Below, piece after piece: positions 16,179 through 25,992 of a stretch of DNA of 64,000 nucleotides. A program made the translations under genes and the position numbers. Source of the stretch: Candidatus Nitrospira neomarina (GTDB lineage Bacteria > Nitrospirota > Nitrospiria > Nitrospirales > UBA8639). Within the stretch, counting starts at the first letter, position 1. Every line of letters begins with the position of its first letter. Location: NCBI RefSeq assembly GCF_032051675.1, contig NZ_CP116968.1, positions 3,038,001 through 3,102,000 of the forward strand, in the 5' to 3' direction. The notes under the pieces were generated by a model. The model was not told where the DNA came from, searched no databases, and saw nothing but the letters and a program-made list of their open reading frames with translations.

Positions 16179-18620
16179 ATGGATACTCCCCCAGCTACCG
16201 AAAATACACTTATTGTTTCCCTACCGCTCGTCCCTGTGAAACGAACGGTCTTGTTTCCAGATACCCTCGTTCCCTTCACGATCGGTCGACCCCGCTCGAT
16301 TGCAGCGGTGGAGGCAGCGATGAATTCGGAGGACAAAGCCTTGGTGTTCGCCACCCAGCGTGACTCAGAAAAGGAGGAACCCGAGTTCGATGACCTGTAT
16401 GGCATCGGCACGAAAGCCGTCATCAAACAAATGGGCAAAACTCCGGACGGTCATCTTCAGGTTCTCGCCCAAGGAATCGAACGCGTCGTCTTACTGAAAA
16501 AGGAACAGGACGAACCCCATATGATCGTTCGCTCCCGGCAACTTGCTCTTGCGCTTGAATCCGACCTTGAACTGGAAGCCTTGCATCGTGAACTTGTTGA
16601 ACTTATTGGCCAATTACCGGAATTATTGACCACCCAGGGGGTGGTGGAATTGGTAGCCGTGCTTCGAGCCGAGAAAAATCCCCTTTCAGTAGCGTATCGG
16701 CTCGTATCCCTCCTCAACCTCAATGTGGAACGATTGCAAGGACTTCTGGAGCAATCCGATGCCAAGGAAGTCCTTCGCCAGGTGTATGGCGCGTTGGCCC
16801 ATGAACTTCATATCCTCAAAATTCGCCATGAAATCGCGAGCCAGGCCCAGGCCGAAATTGGAAAATCCCAAAGAGAATATTTCCTGCGCCAACAGTTAAA
16901 AGAAATTCAACAAGAACTGGGAGAACTGGAGACCCAACCTGAAGATGGCGAGGTAGGGGAATTAAAGGCCCGTATCGAGAAGGCCGACCTTCCCGACATC
17001 GTGAGAACTGAAGCCACCAGAGAACTGAAGCGTCTGGTCAAACTGCCTCCTGCCTCCCCGGATCATCAAGTCATTCGGAGCTATCTGGAGTTGGTTCTGG
17101 AATTACCGTGGAACACCCTCACAGAAGATCACCTGGATCTGACTCATGTTCGAACGATATTAGATGAAGATCATTACGGCATTCAGGATGTCAAAGAACG
17201 CATCCTTGAGCACCTGGCCGTGTTGAAGTTGAATCCTTCTGCGAAGGCTCCCATTCTATGCCTGGTGGGACCTCCGGGGGTGGGGAAAACCAGCTTGGGG
17301 CAATCCATTGCCCGCGCCCTGGAAAGAAAGTTTGAACGCCTGAGCTTAGGGGGTCTTCATGACGAAGCCGAATTGCGAGGGCATCGCCGCACATATGTTG
17401 GCGCGATGCCAGGCCGTCTGATTCAGGCTCTTCGACGGGCTGGGGCCAAAAATCCGATCCTGATGCTGGACGAGGTCGATAAGGTTGGACAGGATTTCCG
17501 GGGAGATCCCGCGTCAGCCTTGTTAGAAATTCTTGACCCGGAACAAAATCATACCTTCCGCGACAATTACTTAGATCTGCCCTTTGACCTCTCTAAAGTG
17601 ATGTTCATTACCACGGCCAATTCCCTGGACACCATCTCCCGTCCTCTCTTGGATCGGATGGAGACTATCCGTCTGGGAGGCTACAGTCATCAGGAAAAAC
17701 TTGAAATTGCCAATCGCTATTTGTGGCCTCGTCGCTTAAAGGAAGCCGGCTTGGAGTCCAAACCTTTGACGCTCGAGGAACAGGTGATTCCTCATATCAT
17801 CAAACGATATACCCGGGAAGCCGGCGTTCGCCAATTGGAACAGATGTTGGGACGGTTAACCCGGAAAGTGGCGCTGAAGCTGGCAGAACATCCGCCGGAC
17901 CAGCCGGAGGAATCTCTCACGATTACCCAAGTGGACCTTCCGGAATGGTTGGGCATCGAACGATTTATGCCTGAGGAAGCCAGAAAAACATTGCCCCTGG
18001 GGGTAGCGACGGGAATGGCCTGGACAGAAACCGGCGGGGATGTCCTCTATGTTGAGAGTGCCCTTCTTCCGGGAGGGAGCGACCTCACCATTACCGGCCA
18101 CATTGGCGATGTCATGCAGGAATCAGCTCAAGCGGCTCGAAGCTATCTCTGGTCGCGTGCCGAATCGCTGGGCTTGGATATCGCGGTGTTTAAGCAGAGT
18201 GGAATGCATATTCATGTGCCGGAGGGCGCCATTCCCAAAGATGGGCCATCCGCCGGTGTGACCATGGCCAGTGCTCTGGCTTCCCTCTTACTGAAAATCC
18301 CGGTGAGGAAGGATACGGCGATGACCGGAGAAATTGGGTTAACCGGATTGGTCCTGCCTGTGGGCGGGATTAAAGAAAAGATTCTGGCAGCGCATAGGGT
18401 CGGATTGCGCCGCATTGTCCTTCCCAAAGCCAACGAAAAAGATCTGAAAGATGTGCCTGACACGGTACGATCAGAATTGTCCGTTGTTTTCGTGGAAACG
18501 ATTGAGGAGGCCTTACATGCTGTCCTGCTCAAGACGCCGGACACTCGTGAGAAAGAAAAGAATCCTCTTCACACCCAGCCTGCCGGAAGTGAGCAGCAAT
18601 CCGTCATTGGCAGTCTCTAG
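16179..18620 (+). CDS. lon: ATP-dependent protease Lon
   Basis: About 813 residues from the ATG at 16179, which has GGTGA eight bases upstream; a GTG at 16167 is in frame. It has an N-terminal substrate-binding LAN domain ([19 protein letters not shown]), a long coiled coil near 220-270, an AAA+ module with Walker [10 protein letters not shown] and [11 protein letters not shown], and a C-terminal protease with the Ser-Lys dyad (GPSAG, Ser691; GGIKEK, Lys734). It degrades damaged and short-lived regulatory proteins in the cytoplasm. The length is normal for LonA, with a slightly extended hydrophilic tail. It stands alone, with the exporter regulator divergent upstream. Confidence 0.97.
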   Translation: MDTPPATENTLIVSLPLVPVKRTVLFPDTLVPFTIGRPRSIAAVEAAMNSEDKALVFATQRDSEKEEPEFDDLYGIGTKAVIKQMGKTPDGHLQVLAQGIERVVLLKKEQDEPHMIVRSRQLALALESDLELEALHRELVELIGQLPELLTTQGVVELVAVLRAEKNPLSVAYRLVSLLNLNVERLQGLLEQSDAKEVLRQVYGALAHELHILKIRHEIASQAQAEIGKSQREYFLRQQLKEIQQELGELETQPEDGEVGELKARIEKADLPDIVRTEATRELKRLVKLPPASPDHQVIRSYLELVLELPWNTLTEDHLDLTHVRTILDEDHYGIQDVKERILEHLAVLKLNPSAKAPILCLVGPPGVGKTSLGQSIARALERKFERLSLGGLHDEAELRGHRRTYVGAMPGRLIQALRRAGAKNPILMLDEVDKVGQDFRGDPASALLEILDPEQNHTFRDNYLDLPFDLSKVMFITTANSLDTISRPLLDRMETIRLGGYSHQEKLEIANRYLWPRRLKEAGLESKPLTLEEQVIPHIIKRYTREAGVRQLEQMLGRLTRKVALKLAEHPPDQPEESLTITQVDLPEWLGIERFMPEEARKTLPLGVATGMAWTETGGDVLYVESALLPGGSDLTITGHIGDVMQESAQAARSYLWSRAESLGLDIAVFKQSGMHIHVPEGAIPKDGPSAGVTMASALASLLLKIPVRKDTAMTGEIGLTGLVLPVGGIKEKILAAHRVGLRRIVLPKANEKDLKDVPDTVRSELSVVFVETIEEALHAVLLKTPDTREKEKNPLHTQPAGSEQQSVIGSL

Positions 18621-18685
18621 GCTTTGAGGGATGGTCCTTTCTCCGGCCTTGATTCGTCTCTCTGTATGGAAATACCGCGAGGAGG

Positions 18686-19138
18686 CTACTTCCCACCTGT
18701 CAAAAAAGGGGATATCCGTTGCATGGTAAAGGTACTTCCAGGGTCAAGAGGGTTGTGATCCTGGCCAATGCGGGTGTACCACCAACGTCCCTGGGCTATC
18801 GACGAATCATCTAACCACTTCAGCTCAAACCTTCCTTCCCGATCATTCCCGGCTTGCATCCATTGGCCCTTCCATACTCCATCCTTTAGTTCTTGGGTTT
18901 CAAACCAGCCACCCTCCCACTCATATGGTCCATTTCCCTCTTCATCTAAGGTAATGGTATTGGACCCGGTTTTATCTGCATACTCCCAGATCCCGGCAAG
19001 ATCTTGAACTTGTTGAGGCGGATGGGAGGGGTCAAGGCCATTCCCTTCCCCTTGAAGAATCTGACGGGAGACATCGGCACAACCCACCGCAGCACAAACA
19101 TTTATGATGATCAGGAACATTTTGACTATACTCTGCAT
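18686..19138 (-). CDS. Small lipoprotein of unknown function
   Basis: 150 residues from an ATG at 19138 with GAGGG upstream; a longer frame reaches 19249 but would bury the signal. The N-terminus MQSIVKMFLIIINVCAAVGC is a lipoprotein signal with Cys20 as the lipid site. The mature part contains LAGIWEYADKTGSNTITLDE, then WKGQWMQ and RFELKW, a short beta-barrel style seen in lipocalin-like or protease-inhibitor-like small domains. I do not recognise the family. It faces lon, with the stop codons 66 bases apart. Confidence 0.65.
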   Translation of the reverse strand: MQSIVKMFLIIINVCAAVGCADVSRQILQGEGNGLDPSHPPQQVQDLAGIWEYADKTGSNTITLDEEGNGPYEWEGGWFETQELKDGVWKGQWMQAGNDREGRFELKWLDDSSIAQGRWWYTRIGQDHNPLDPGSTFTMQRISPFLTGGK

Positions 19139-19283
19139 AAATTTTCCCTCGCCCCCCCGTGACAATTGAGTTGGGGAAGACCTTAGGATTGTATCAGATA
19201 GAACCGATAGACCCAGATAGGTGAAACCATGTATCACGGAAGACACCACTGATGAGCACGATCAAGACGGAGGCGTCTGCTCG

Positions 19284-20654
19284 ATGGAATTGAGGCCCGC
19301 GTTGATTTGCACAACCTGCGGGTCGGCCAAAAATGGTAGAGAGACCTGTTTGCAATGTGGAGCCGCGCTTCATTCTCCACAAGAGAAATCCGTAAACCAC
19401 TCCAATGAACCACTACTCTGCACAGATCATGCCTTCATTTCATCAGAGTCTCATAAGCCGTTGACCATTCATAGAACAGACTCATCGGCTGAACGCAGTT
19501 CTGATTTGGCCACTTGGGGCCAGGATCAGAGAGACCAAACCCGGGCCCTTCACGAAATACCCCTTTCCGGCCCGGACAAGTCAAACGATTCCGATTTGTT
19601 TCCCATCCACCATCCCATTTTTTGGGGCCGTGGCCGAACGCTCTTTGGCATTTTCATTGTCAATACCTTTTTCACATTACTGACACTTGGCCTGTATTCT
19701 TTTTGGGGGAGAGTACGTATTCGCCAATTTTTGAGCAGTCAGACCAGCTTTGCCCGCACTCGCTTTTCCTATCATGGAACTCCTCAGGAATTATTGAAGG
19801 GATGGTCAAAAGCGTTTTTGGTATTCGGTCTTCCCTATGCTTTCCTCAGTCTCACCCCCCTCATTTGGGATCAGATTCCGATCTGGATTCCCAATGCGCT
19901 TGCAGGGATCATGGCCTTGTGCTTCATTCCAGTCGCCGTGGTCGGATCGCATCGTTATCGGTTGAGTCGAACCTCGTTGGGAACGATTCGTTTCTCCTTC
20001 CGTGGGCACGTGAAAGATTATACGAAAATATGGGTCCTGGGAAGCGTACTGACCGTGTTGACCCTCGGCATCTATTACCCGTTTTTCGAAAATGCCAGAC
20101 GAAAATTTCTCGTCGCTCACACCTACTTTGGTAATCGCCCATTCACCTATTCCGGAACGGGAAGCGGGCTCTTGAGGATCTATGTCACATCCCTCGCCTT
20201 CAGCATGATCATTATCATTACACTCATCGGGATTAACGCGGGACCTGACGGTCTCACCATCCTCGCCCAATGGCCATCCGAAGGTTGGCGAGACATTTTT
20301 TTTAATTCCCTATTCATCACCGGATTGCTCACGCTGCTGCTTCCATGGTTTTACCTGCAAGTAGCCAAGCAACGGTACCAATGGAATCATTCAGATTTTG
20401 GAGACGCGCATTTTCATTTTTCTGCCTCCACATGGAATCTCATGGAGTTACGGATGACGAACTTCCTCATGCTTATTCTCACGTTTGGATTAGCCTGGCC
20501 GTGGGTCCAGGTCCGAAACCTCCAATTTCTCTATTATCATCTGAACCTGCAAGGACCTTTAGATTTTCAACGCATCGAACAGGAAGCTTTGGATGCGTCC
20601 CCCACCGGAGAAGAGCTTGCGGGGTACTTTGACGCTGGTTTTGATTTAGGCTAA
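19284..20654 (+). CDS. DUF898 (YjgN-like) multi-pass membrane protein with an N-terminal zinc ribbon
   Basis: About 456 residues from the ATG at 19284, preceded by GGAGG; a GTG at 19221 is possible but less likely. It begins with a zinc ribbon (CTTCGSAKNG, then CLQCGAAL). After a polar linker come the DUF898 features: FWGRGRTLFGIFIVNTFFTL, LYSFWGRVRIRQFL, and repeated W-x-x-x-R blocks between helices (YPFFENARRKFL, WPWVQVRNLQFLYYH). About eight membrane helices are expected. The family's function is unknown. The following gene is an M48 protease, a pairing that may reflect shared envelope work (inference). Confidence 0.85.
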   Translation: MELRPALICTTCGSAKNGRETCLQCGAALHSPQEKSVNHSNEPLLCTDHAFISSESHKPLTIHRTDSSAERSSDLATWGQDQRDQTRALHEIPLSGPDKSNDSDLFPIHHPIFWGRGRTLFGIFIVNTFFTLLTLGLYSFWGRVRIRQFLSSQTSFARTRFSYHGTPQELLKGWSKAFLVFGLPYAFLSLTPLIWDQIPIWIPNALAGIMALCFIPVAVVGSHRYRLSRTSLGTIRFSFRGHVKDYTKIWVLGSVLTVLTLGIYYPFFENARRKFLVAHTYFGNRPFTYSGTGSGLLRIYVTSLAFSMIIIITLIGINAGPDGLTILAQWPSEGWRDIFFNSLFITGLLTLLLPWFYLQVAKQRYQWNHSDFGDAHFHFSASTWNLMELRMTNFLMLILTFGLAWPWVQVRNLQFLYYHLNLQGPLDFQRIEQEALDASPTGEELAGYFDAGFDLG

Positions 20655-20749
20655 TTTGGCCATTGTGCAGGTTCGGCCCCGATCCTCCCGGTATTCACCT
20701 TTCCATCCATCGACGATCGATGCGTTCCTTAGGCTAAACCAATTCGATC

Positions 20750-21850
20750 ATGGCATACCCCACCAAATGGAAAGGGTCCTATTATGACGGACAATCGGTA
20801 GTTCCACAGTATGTGACCATTACCATTTCAGGTGTCGGCCTGATCCTTCACTTTGCTGACCACACAACCACGACATGGAACTATCATGATCTTCGACAAA
20901 CCCAGGGGCGCTATTCCGGCGAAGAAGTACGATTTGAGCGAGGGACAGGCATTGGCGAAACCCTGGTCATCCCCAGCCCCAAAATTCTGCTGGCGATTCA
21001 TGAGCATGGCGGATCACACGCCAGTCATTTTCATCATCCCCGCACACGACACACTCGTGTGTATTGGACGGTTCTGGCCGCACTCGCCAGCATCCCCATC
21101 GTGTATGGCATTTTTACCTGGGGTATTCCCTCATTGGCTCAGCCAATCACCGCCGCCATTCCGCTTTCCTGGGAAATTCAGTTGGGCCAATATGTCCAAC
21201 AGGAAGTCACAGACGGGAAACCGGTTTGCGACAACCCGAAACTGATCCACGCGGTCGACTCCATAATGACGTCTCTGACCAGATCCACTGACCACCTTCC
21301 CTATCAATTTCAGGTGACCGTGGTGGATAGCCCCCTCGTCAACGCCATGGCTGCCCCGGGCGGATATGTCATGGTCTTCCGCGGTCTCTTACAAGACACC
21401 GCTTCGCCCGAAGAACTCGCAGGAGTGTTAGCTCATGAAATTCAACACGTTCTGCTTCGACACACCATGCACCTTATCGTGCGGCATGTGTCGATGGCTT
21501 TCGTCATCGCCGCCCTTAGCGGGGATGCCAGCGGCATGGTGGCCTATGCACTCCAAGCCGCCCAAACTCTTCAGACCCTGTCCTACAGCCGTGAGGCGGA
21601 AGACCAAGCCGATGAACAGGGATTCCGGTTATTACAACGGTCGGGAATTAATCCCGAGGGGATGGTCACCTTTTTCGCTAAACTTGGGAAAGAACAACCT
21701 GCAAACGACGTCCTTCGTTATCTTTCGACCCATCCAGCGACCCAAGACCGCCTGGCACACCTGAAGTCCTTGCTGCCACCAGCCTCCGTGACCTATCGAG
21801 CCTTCCCGTTTCACGCTGAGTGGTCCGAGATCAATACATACTGCAATTGA
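20750..21850 (+). CDS. M48-family zinc metalloprotease, membrane anchored
   Basis: 366 residues. The first 100 residues are a beta-rich domain of unknown role (YDGQSVVPQYVTITISGVGL). One membrane helix follows at about 104-124 (VYWTVLAALASIPIVYGIF). The M48 catalytic part carries NAMAAPGGYVMVFRGLL, the zinc motif HEIQH, and the third ligand in SREAEDQADEQG. The layout resembles periplasmic BepA/LoiP-like envelope quality-control proteases. It lies 95 bases after the DUF898 gene on the same strand, possibly in one transcript. Confidence 0.9.
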   Translation: MAYPTKWKGSYYDGQSVVPQYVTITISGVGLILHFADHTTTTWNYHDLRQTQGRYSGEEVRFERGTGIGETLVIPSPKILLAIHEHGGSHASHFHHPRTRHTRVYWTVLAALASIPIVYGIFTWGIPSLAQPITAAIPLSWEIQLGQYVQQEVTDGKPVCDNPKLIHAVDSIMTSLTRSTDHLPYQFQVTVVDSPLVNAMAAPGGYVMVFRGLLQDTASPEELAGVLAHEIQHVLLRHTMHLIVRHVSMAFVIAALSGDASGMVAYALQAAQTLQTLSYSREAEDQADEQGFRLLQRSGINPEGMVTFFAKLGKEQPANDVLRYLSTHPATQDRLAHLKSLLPPASVTYRAFPFHAEWSEINTYCN

Positions 21851-22091
21851 CTCCATAGGGCCCCTTTTTAACGCCCTTCGACTCATGGGAACGCTGTTGG
21901 GGGGGATGTTCAACTCCCCTTTTTGGAATTCTGACCCATTGCTCTCTAGCCCTGGAGGCTTCATAATATACCCATTCGAGACATACCGGAATGTATGGTG
22001 TCTTTGCCTGGACCACAACTCCAAATACACTCACACCCCGTCTGTCTAGTCCGAGGCTCTTATCATCAATACACAACAAGGGGTGGGTCAC

Positions 22092-22508
22092 ATGGGAACC
22101 GAAATTACACGCTATGCCATTGGAGATTTTGGAAAGTTGCATAAATTTACCGGAAAGACTGTCCCGGCAGGCACCGAGGCCCTGGTGGAAGAAGACGGCA
22201 CAAGCTTAACGGCGAAGGGGAAAACCTATACCGCTCGGTTTTCGGATATTCTTCCGAACGTGGAAATCATTCGCGTGCAATTCGATCAATACAGCTCGAA
22301 CCACATCGGATTCGCCATGGAGGCCCACGACAGAACCCTGACCAAAATCCCGGAAATGCTGGAAAGCACAAAAATCATTTCTGAAAAACTCAGACATGAT
22401 TGGATGGCGCAAGACAAAGCTTATCAGGATACCGAAAAAGCCAAAAAGGTAGTGCCTGCTGCAGCAAAAGTCGCAGCGCCTGCGAAAGAAGCGATTGCGG
22501 CAACCTAA
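22092..22508 (+). CDS. Hypothetical protein with Lys/Ala-rich tail
   Basis: About 138 residues from the ATG at 22092, which has GGGGTGG just upstream; a GTG at 22083 is in frame. The first 100 residues are mixed charged sequence without motifs (YAIGDFGKLHKFTGKTVPAG). The tail is low-complexity Ala/Lys/Val (KVVPAAAKVAAPAKEA). No signal peptide or membrane helix. I do not recognise it. The strong ribosome site and clean frame support a real gene. Confidence 0.6.
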   Translation: MGTEITRYAIGDFGKLHKFTGKTVPAGTEALVEEDGTSLTAKGKTYTARFSDILPNVEIIRVQFDQYSSNHIGFAMEAHDRTLTKIPEMLESTKIISEKLRHDWMAQDKAYQDTEKAKKVVPAAAKVAAPAKEAIAAT

Positions 22509-22582
22509 TCAACCTCTCCTAATTACAGAACATTCCAGGGCTAAAAAAGGGCCCCGTTCACTTCAGGGTCATCACCATAGTT

Positions 22583-22609
22583 CCCCCTCTGCCAAAAAAG
22601 CAGAGGGGG
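22583..22609. terminator. Strong hairpin, possible terminator
   Basis: CCCCCTCTGC and GCAGAGGGGG form a perfect 10-bp stem with a 7-base A-rich loop, 75 bases past the hypothetical gene. No T-run follows on either strand, so factor-independent termination is only possible. Confidence 0.45.
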
Positions 22610-22772
22610 AAACGCTTCAATATTTTTCAATCCTCGAACTAAAGAGATCCCGATGAGGGCCGGGCAAAGCCGGTGGCACCCTGCAGGACCTTGATAACAA
22701 GGCTGGAGAAGAGCTGGCAATAGTCATGGCGGGAACCATCAGACTTTGATGCAGTCTGCTCGAATGTAGAAA

Positions 22773-23063
22773 CTATTTCTTTCGAAACGAAATATGGTCT
22801 TTATACTCCTGAATCGCCGCGCCCAACGCCTTCGATCCTAAGGGAATATTGGCCTCCAGCGCATTTTCAACCGCTTCATCATCAATGATCACTTCATAAC
22901 ATTCGTGTTGATTGGTGAGCACCATGCCCTTCTCCGTTTGCCGGGGCATATAGATTTCCGTCCACACTTCCTTTTCCACCAAACACACATCCCGAAACCG
23001 TTCATACAACAGCTGCAACCGTTCTTGATCAGAAATTACGAGCGGATTATTTTCCATAGCCAT
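22773..23063 (-). CDS. Small hypothetical acidic protein
   Basis: 96 residues from an ATG at 23063 with GAGAGGA immediately upstream; a second ATG two codons later is possible. Soluble and helical (QERLQLLYERFRDVCLVEKE), with an ISDQERL opening and a strand-like middle (ECYEVIIDDEAVENAL). No family recognised. The stop lies near an intergenic stretch without genes. Confidence 0.6.
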   Translation of the reverse strand: MAMENNPLVISDQERLQLLYERFRDVCLVEKEVWTEIYMPRQTEKGMVLTNQHECYEVIIDDEAVENALEANIPLGSKALGAAIQEYKDHISFRKK

Positions 23064-23134
23064 TCCTCTCCCTTCACATAAACAACAATGGTCCTTTTTC
23101 TACTCCGCTCTCATCAAACTCGTCAAGTGGGTGG

Positions 23135-23653
23135 CTATCTTCCAAAAACGGATACCCAAGGATCGCGGCCAAGAACCCAGAGATAAAAAAACGTGCCCAG
23201 CCAGCCATGATAGAGTCCCAGCGGCCAAAGATTTCGATCACGGGTATAGAACAGGATAAAAAAGCAGGCCATAAGGCCGGTGGCTAACGTCAGCCACCAG
23301 TCGGGGACATGGACCAGGGCAAACAGAATCACCCCAACGGGGATGGCCAGCCACAGGCCATGCTGAGGAAATATTTTTATAAGATTATCGACACCCAGCG
23401 CCTGCACAAGAAACTGTTGGAGAATTCCCCATACAGGATATAGGAACAACAGCAACAGCATGTGGCTTTGCCAGAGATCTCGACCGGCCACTATGCCATA
23501 CCAGGCCATGGCTAATCCCGACCCGGCAAATAATACCGATGGCCACATAAAGGCTTGTCGAAGATTGTCGGTGCGAAATCCCCACTTTTTCCACCTCGTC
23601 GGATCTTGCCGAACCTGCCAGACGACATAGCTCATCCAACTGATGCCCGCCAA
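23135..23653 (-). CDS. CPBP-like membrane protein, catalytic glutamates replaced, start unclear
   Basis: 172 residues from a TTG at 23653; an ATG sits six codons later. About five membrane helices. The order of conserved blocks matches CPBP intramembrane proteases and their relatives: PVWGILQQFLVQA, then FALVHVPDWWLTLATGLMACFF, then LYHGWLGTFF. The EExxxR catalytic box reads QQFLVQ, so the protein may not cut peptide bonds. The frame stays open upstream to 23815 and encodes a CNSCGK metal-ribbon-like start and another hydrophobic stretch, yet no ATG, GTG or TTG exists there. The upstream gene ends inside this stretch. The true start may be an unusual codon (ATA at 23800). Confidence 0.7.
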   Translation of the reverse strand: MAGISWMSYVVWQVRQDPTRWKKWGFRTDNLRQAFMWPSVLFAGSGLAMAWYGIVAGRDLWQSHMLLLLFLYPVWGILQQFLVQALGVDNLIKIFPQHGLWLAIPVGVILFALVHVPDWWLTLATGLMACFFILFYTRDRNLWPLGLYHGWLGTFFYLWVLGRDPWVSVFGR

Positions 23654-23789
23654 GGCTATAAATAGTCCCTTTGCATCAAAACTCTTGAATACAAGATGCA
23701 GCAGCCCTGTCAGGACAACCGCAGAGAATTCCCACCCATTGCCGGCCCGATCATCGGGAGAAATTTTCAGAAGATTTTTCCCACACGAA

Positions 23790-24242
23790 TTACATGGTAT
23801 AAGTCGAGGAGTTTTTCAGAAAGGACAAGGAGGAATCCTGCGGGGAAACCGAGATGACGGGACAACCATCCAGGTAATGATCTGTTACGAAACCCAATGC
23901 CTCAGCCTCATAAGGAAATAACCGGACCACCGCGACAACAGTCTTTCCCAGGGTGGGGAAAACCAATTGAACATCTTGCGGCCGTTGGGTTTTCAACGTT
24001 TTGATCAGAGCCTTTTTCAAAATTCTTGCTGAGTCTTTAGGTAAGACCTCATTGATGGTCCGTCCAAGAAGATGCTCTCCACCTAAAAGGTGTTGGCAGG
24101 GAACAGGGAAAAAACAATCCTGATAGATCCCATTTTTATCCCAGCGAAAGATTTTATGGGGAATAAACGAGATATGATCCCCTGAAAAAATCCTGCTCAG
24201 AAATTCTTCCCACATAGCCTTCGACCACCGTTCCCTGGACAT
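23790..24242 (-). CDS. Hypothetical protein with a PAS-like fold
   Basis: 150 residues. The pattern IFRWDKNGIYQDCFF, LLGRTINEVLP, VQLVFPTLGKTVVAVVRLFP and PVISVSPQDSSLSFL recalls a single PAS sensor domain, with strands around a ligand pocket. There is no attached output domain, so it would act as a small sensor or adaptor (inference). Its last codons overlap the open frame of the CPBP-like gene, so the two may be translated together. Confidence 0.55.
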   Translation of the reverse strand: MSRERWSKAMWEEFLSRIFSGDHISFIPHKIFRWDKNGIYQDCFFPVPCQHLLGGEHLLGRTINEVLPKDSARILKKALIKTLKTQRPQDVQLVFPTLGKTVVAVVRLFPYEAEALGFVTDHYLDGCPVISVSPQDSSLSFLKNSSTYTM

Positions 24243-24563
24243 CGAACCCTCCCTGGTTTCTATCCATTTCCCCTATCATAGCGATGATTCTCCCACCAAT
24301 GTATTTCAGTGCTCTTTAGCTCTTTCTAAAGAGTAAATAAGAGTTTCTATCCCATGCACAACTAGTGAAATCCCTAGTTTTCCGGGAAAAAATTCCTAGG
24401 ATTCTTATAATGTATTAAAAATGGAACAATTAATACAATTACCCTTTCTCTTTGAATGAAACGTAGGCAGTCCTCTTCGTATACCGAGAAGGAGGTGGTC
24501 CAGGCCTTTCAGGGCTCCTGACCAGGAATGCAGGGCTGCTTGCATGGGAAACCTCCTTGGAAA
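24243..24563. other. AT-rich gap
   Basis: About 320 bases, clearly more AT-rich than the surroundings. It includes TTATAATG at 24407-24414 on the plus strand and an imperfect inverted repeat around ccctag / cctagg (24370-24402). It probably holds promoters. No small frame is convincing. Confidence 0.4.
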
Positions 24564-25337
24564 TTACTGAGGAGGGAGTCCAGGATCCTCCGGTTCTCCG
24601 GAGCCGCTCATGACCGTTCCGATCAGTGGCTGGTCATGACAGGATTCTGCAACCTCCATTTGGCAATACATGGCCTGAGGATCAGCTTCATTCCATGTCC
24701 CACCGTTGTTAAAACAATCCAATTTTTCAATACAGGTGTTTACCTGGTCTTCCTGGCCGGAAACCGCACAGGACGAATTGCAGAATGCAAAGATGGGTTC
24801 AATAGAGGTACCCGTGCAGTCGCTCCCACCTCCACTCATCAAGCAATTCAGCGCTGCGGCGGTCAATTGGCGACCGAGCTGAAGTTTCGAAGCCCCCCCT
24901 GGGGAAACGCATAACGCTTCGAGAACGGGAGGAATTTGGTCAGGGCCATTGGGGTCGACGGAAATTATTTGGCCACAAATATCAATTCCCTCATATCCGA
25001 TAGGGAAATTATTCAACAAAGTAATGTCATTCTTCTTCGCATCTCGACAGGCTTTCGGACTTCCCGCCTGACCTGGCGGTTCGAAATTACAAATTACTGT
25101 GCCATCCAGTTCATAGGTACACTTGTCCGTCGCCGTTTGATCATAGGAATTGACGGTAGACAGCCAGGCTCGGATCACTTCTTCAGAAATGTTCGTACTA
25201 CCGGATTTCTCCTCGCCTGCATGAGTGCCCCAAAATCCGGCCGTTCGGCAAATCTCTTGTGCATTCACCTGGCTGACAACACTCCCCATTCCCATACTAA
25301 AAACAAGACAACCCGCACACAATATCGTGGCTCTCAT
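24564..25337 (-). CDS. Secreted cysteine-rich protein of unknown function
   Basis: 257 residues from the ATG at 25337, preceded by AGGAGGG; longer frames would hide the signal peptide. The signal runs through SMGMGSVVSQVNAQ. The mature protein has many paired cysteines (ICRTAGFWGTHAG, CNSSCAVSG, CIEKLDCFNNGGTW), suited to disulfides outside the cytoplasm. CRTAGFWGTH resembles a motif I have seen in secreted proteins annotated only as hypothetical. Composition is acidic and Gly/Pro-rich at the end. No enzyme motif. Confidence 0.7.
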   Translation of the reverse strand: MRATILCAGCLVFSMGMGSVVSQVNAQEICRTAGFWGTHAGEEKSGSTNISEEVIRAWLSTVNSYDQTATDKCTYELDGTVICNFEPPGQAGSPKACRDAKKNDITLLNNFPIGYEGIDICGQIISVDPNGPDQIPPVLEALCVSPGGASKLQLGRQLTAAALNCLMSGGGSDCTGTSIEPIFAFCNSSCAVSGQEDQVNTCIEKLDCFNNGGTWNEADPQAMYCQMEVAESCHDQPLIGTVMSGSGEPEDPGLPPQ

Positions 25338-25992
25338 TGTTAAACCCTCCTGAGAAAAATGTGAGTGTTTCCTAGGTGAGAATTGTGAAGTTCCCCAACC
25401 TGATGAGATTCCCATGAAATCCTCCAACCAAAGTCCCTCAAAAATGGCATGGAGTGAAAAACCTCATTCCATGCGTTCTTGGGAATGTTGAATGCTGTGA
25501 AGATCGTTGACTACAAGATTTTGGGGGACCCTGAGAACAATGCCATTTGCATTATCGGCCCATGGGAGGACAACTTTACCCAGGCAGGAGCACTAGCGGG
25601 AAATTGAGGGAAAGTGTTCTAGCAATATTCCATAGGTTGCATAGCCATGAGCTCTCTTGCCTGCAACTTTTATCAAACTAAAAAATTGAATGGATATTGG
25701 TAAAACAAGAAGGGACAATGAGCGTTTGAACCCTAATAGACCATGAAGTAGTAGAACCAAATAGGAGTCAATATAGGGATAAAGAATCGTGAGGGCACCT
25801 GCCAATATTGGAAGGGAAATAACGTAGTTGTACGAACCCACTTCATGACATTCACCTATATCGTCAGCGCAACCCCCTCATATTGTCCTTCAACCGATCC
25901 TTATCAAAGGGATCTTTTCTCATAATTTATTGACAAACATTCGACATTCGCCAAGCAGATCAGAGTCAAAATTCCACATATGCGAGGCAAAA
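25338..25992. other. Gap of 655 bases, no convincing gene
   Basis: Lies between two genes for secreted cysteine-rich proteins on the same strand and is AT-rich. A minus-strand frame at 25593-25841 encodes 82 hydrophobic residues from a GTG without ribosome site, and I do not accept it. No repeat is visible. Confidence 0.4.

Noticed and set aside
25593..25841. Hydrophobic 82-codon frame on the minus strand
   Set aside because: Starts with GTG without ribosome site in AT-rich DNA, and the hydrophobicity comes from composition.
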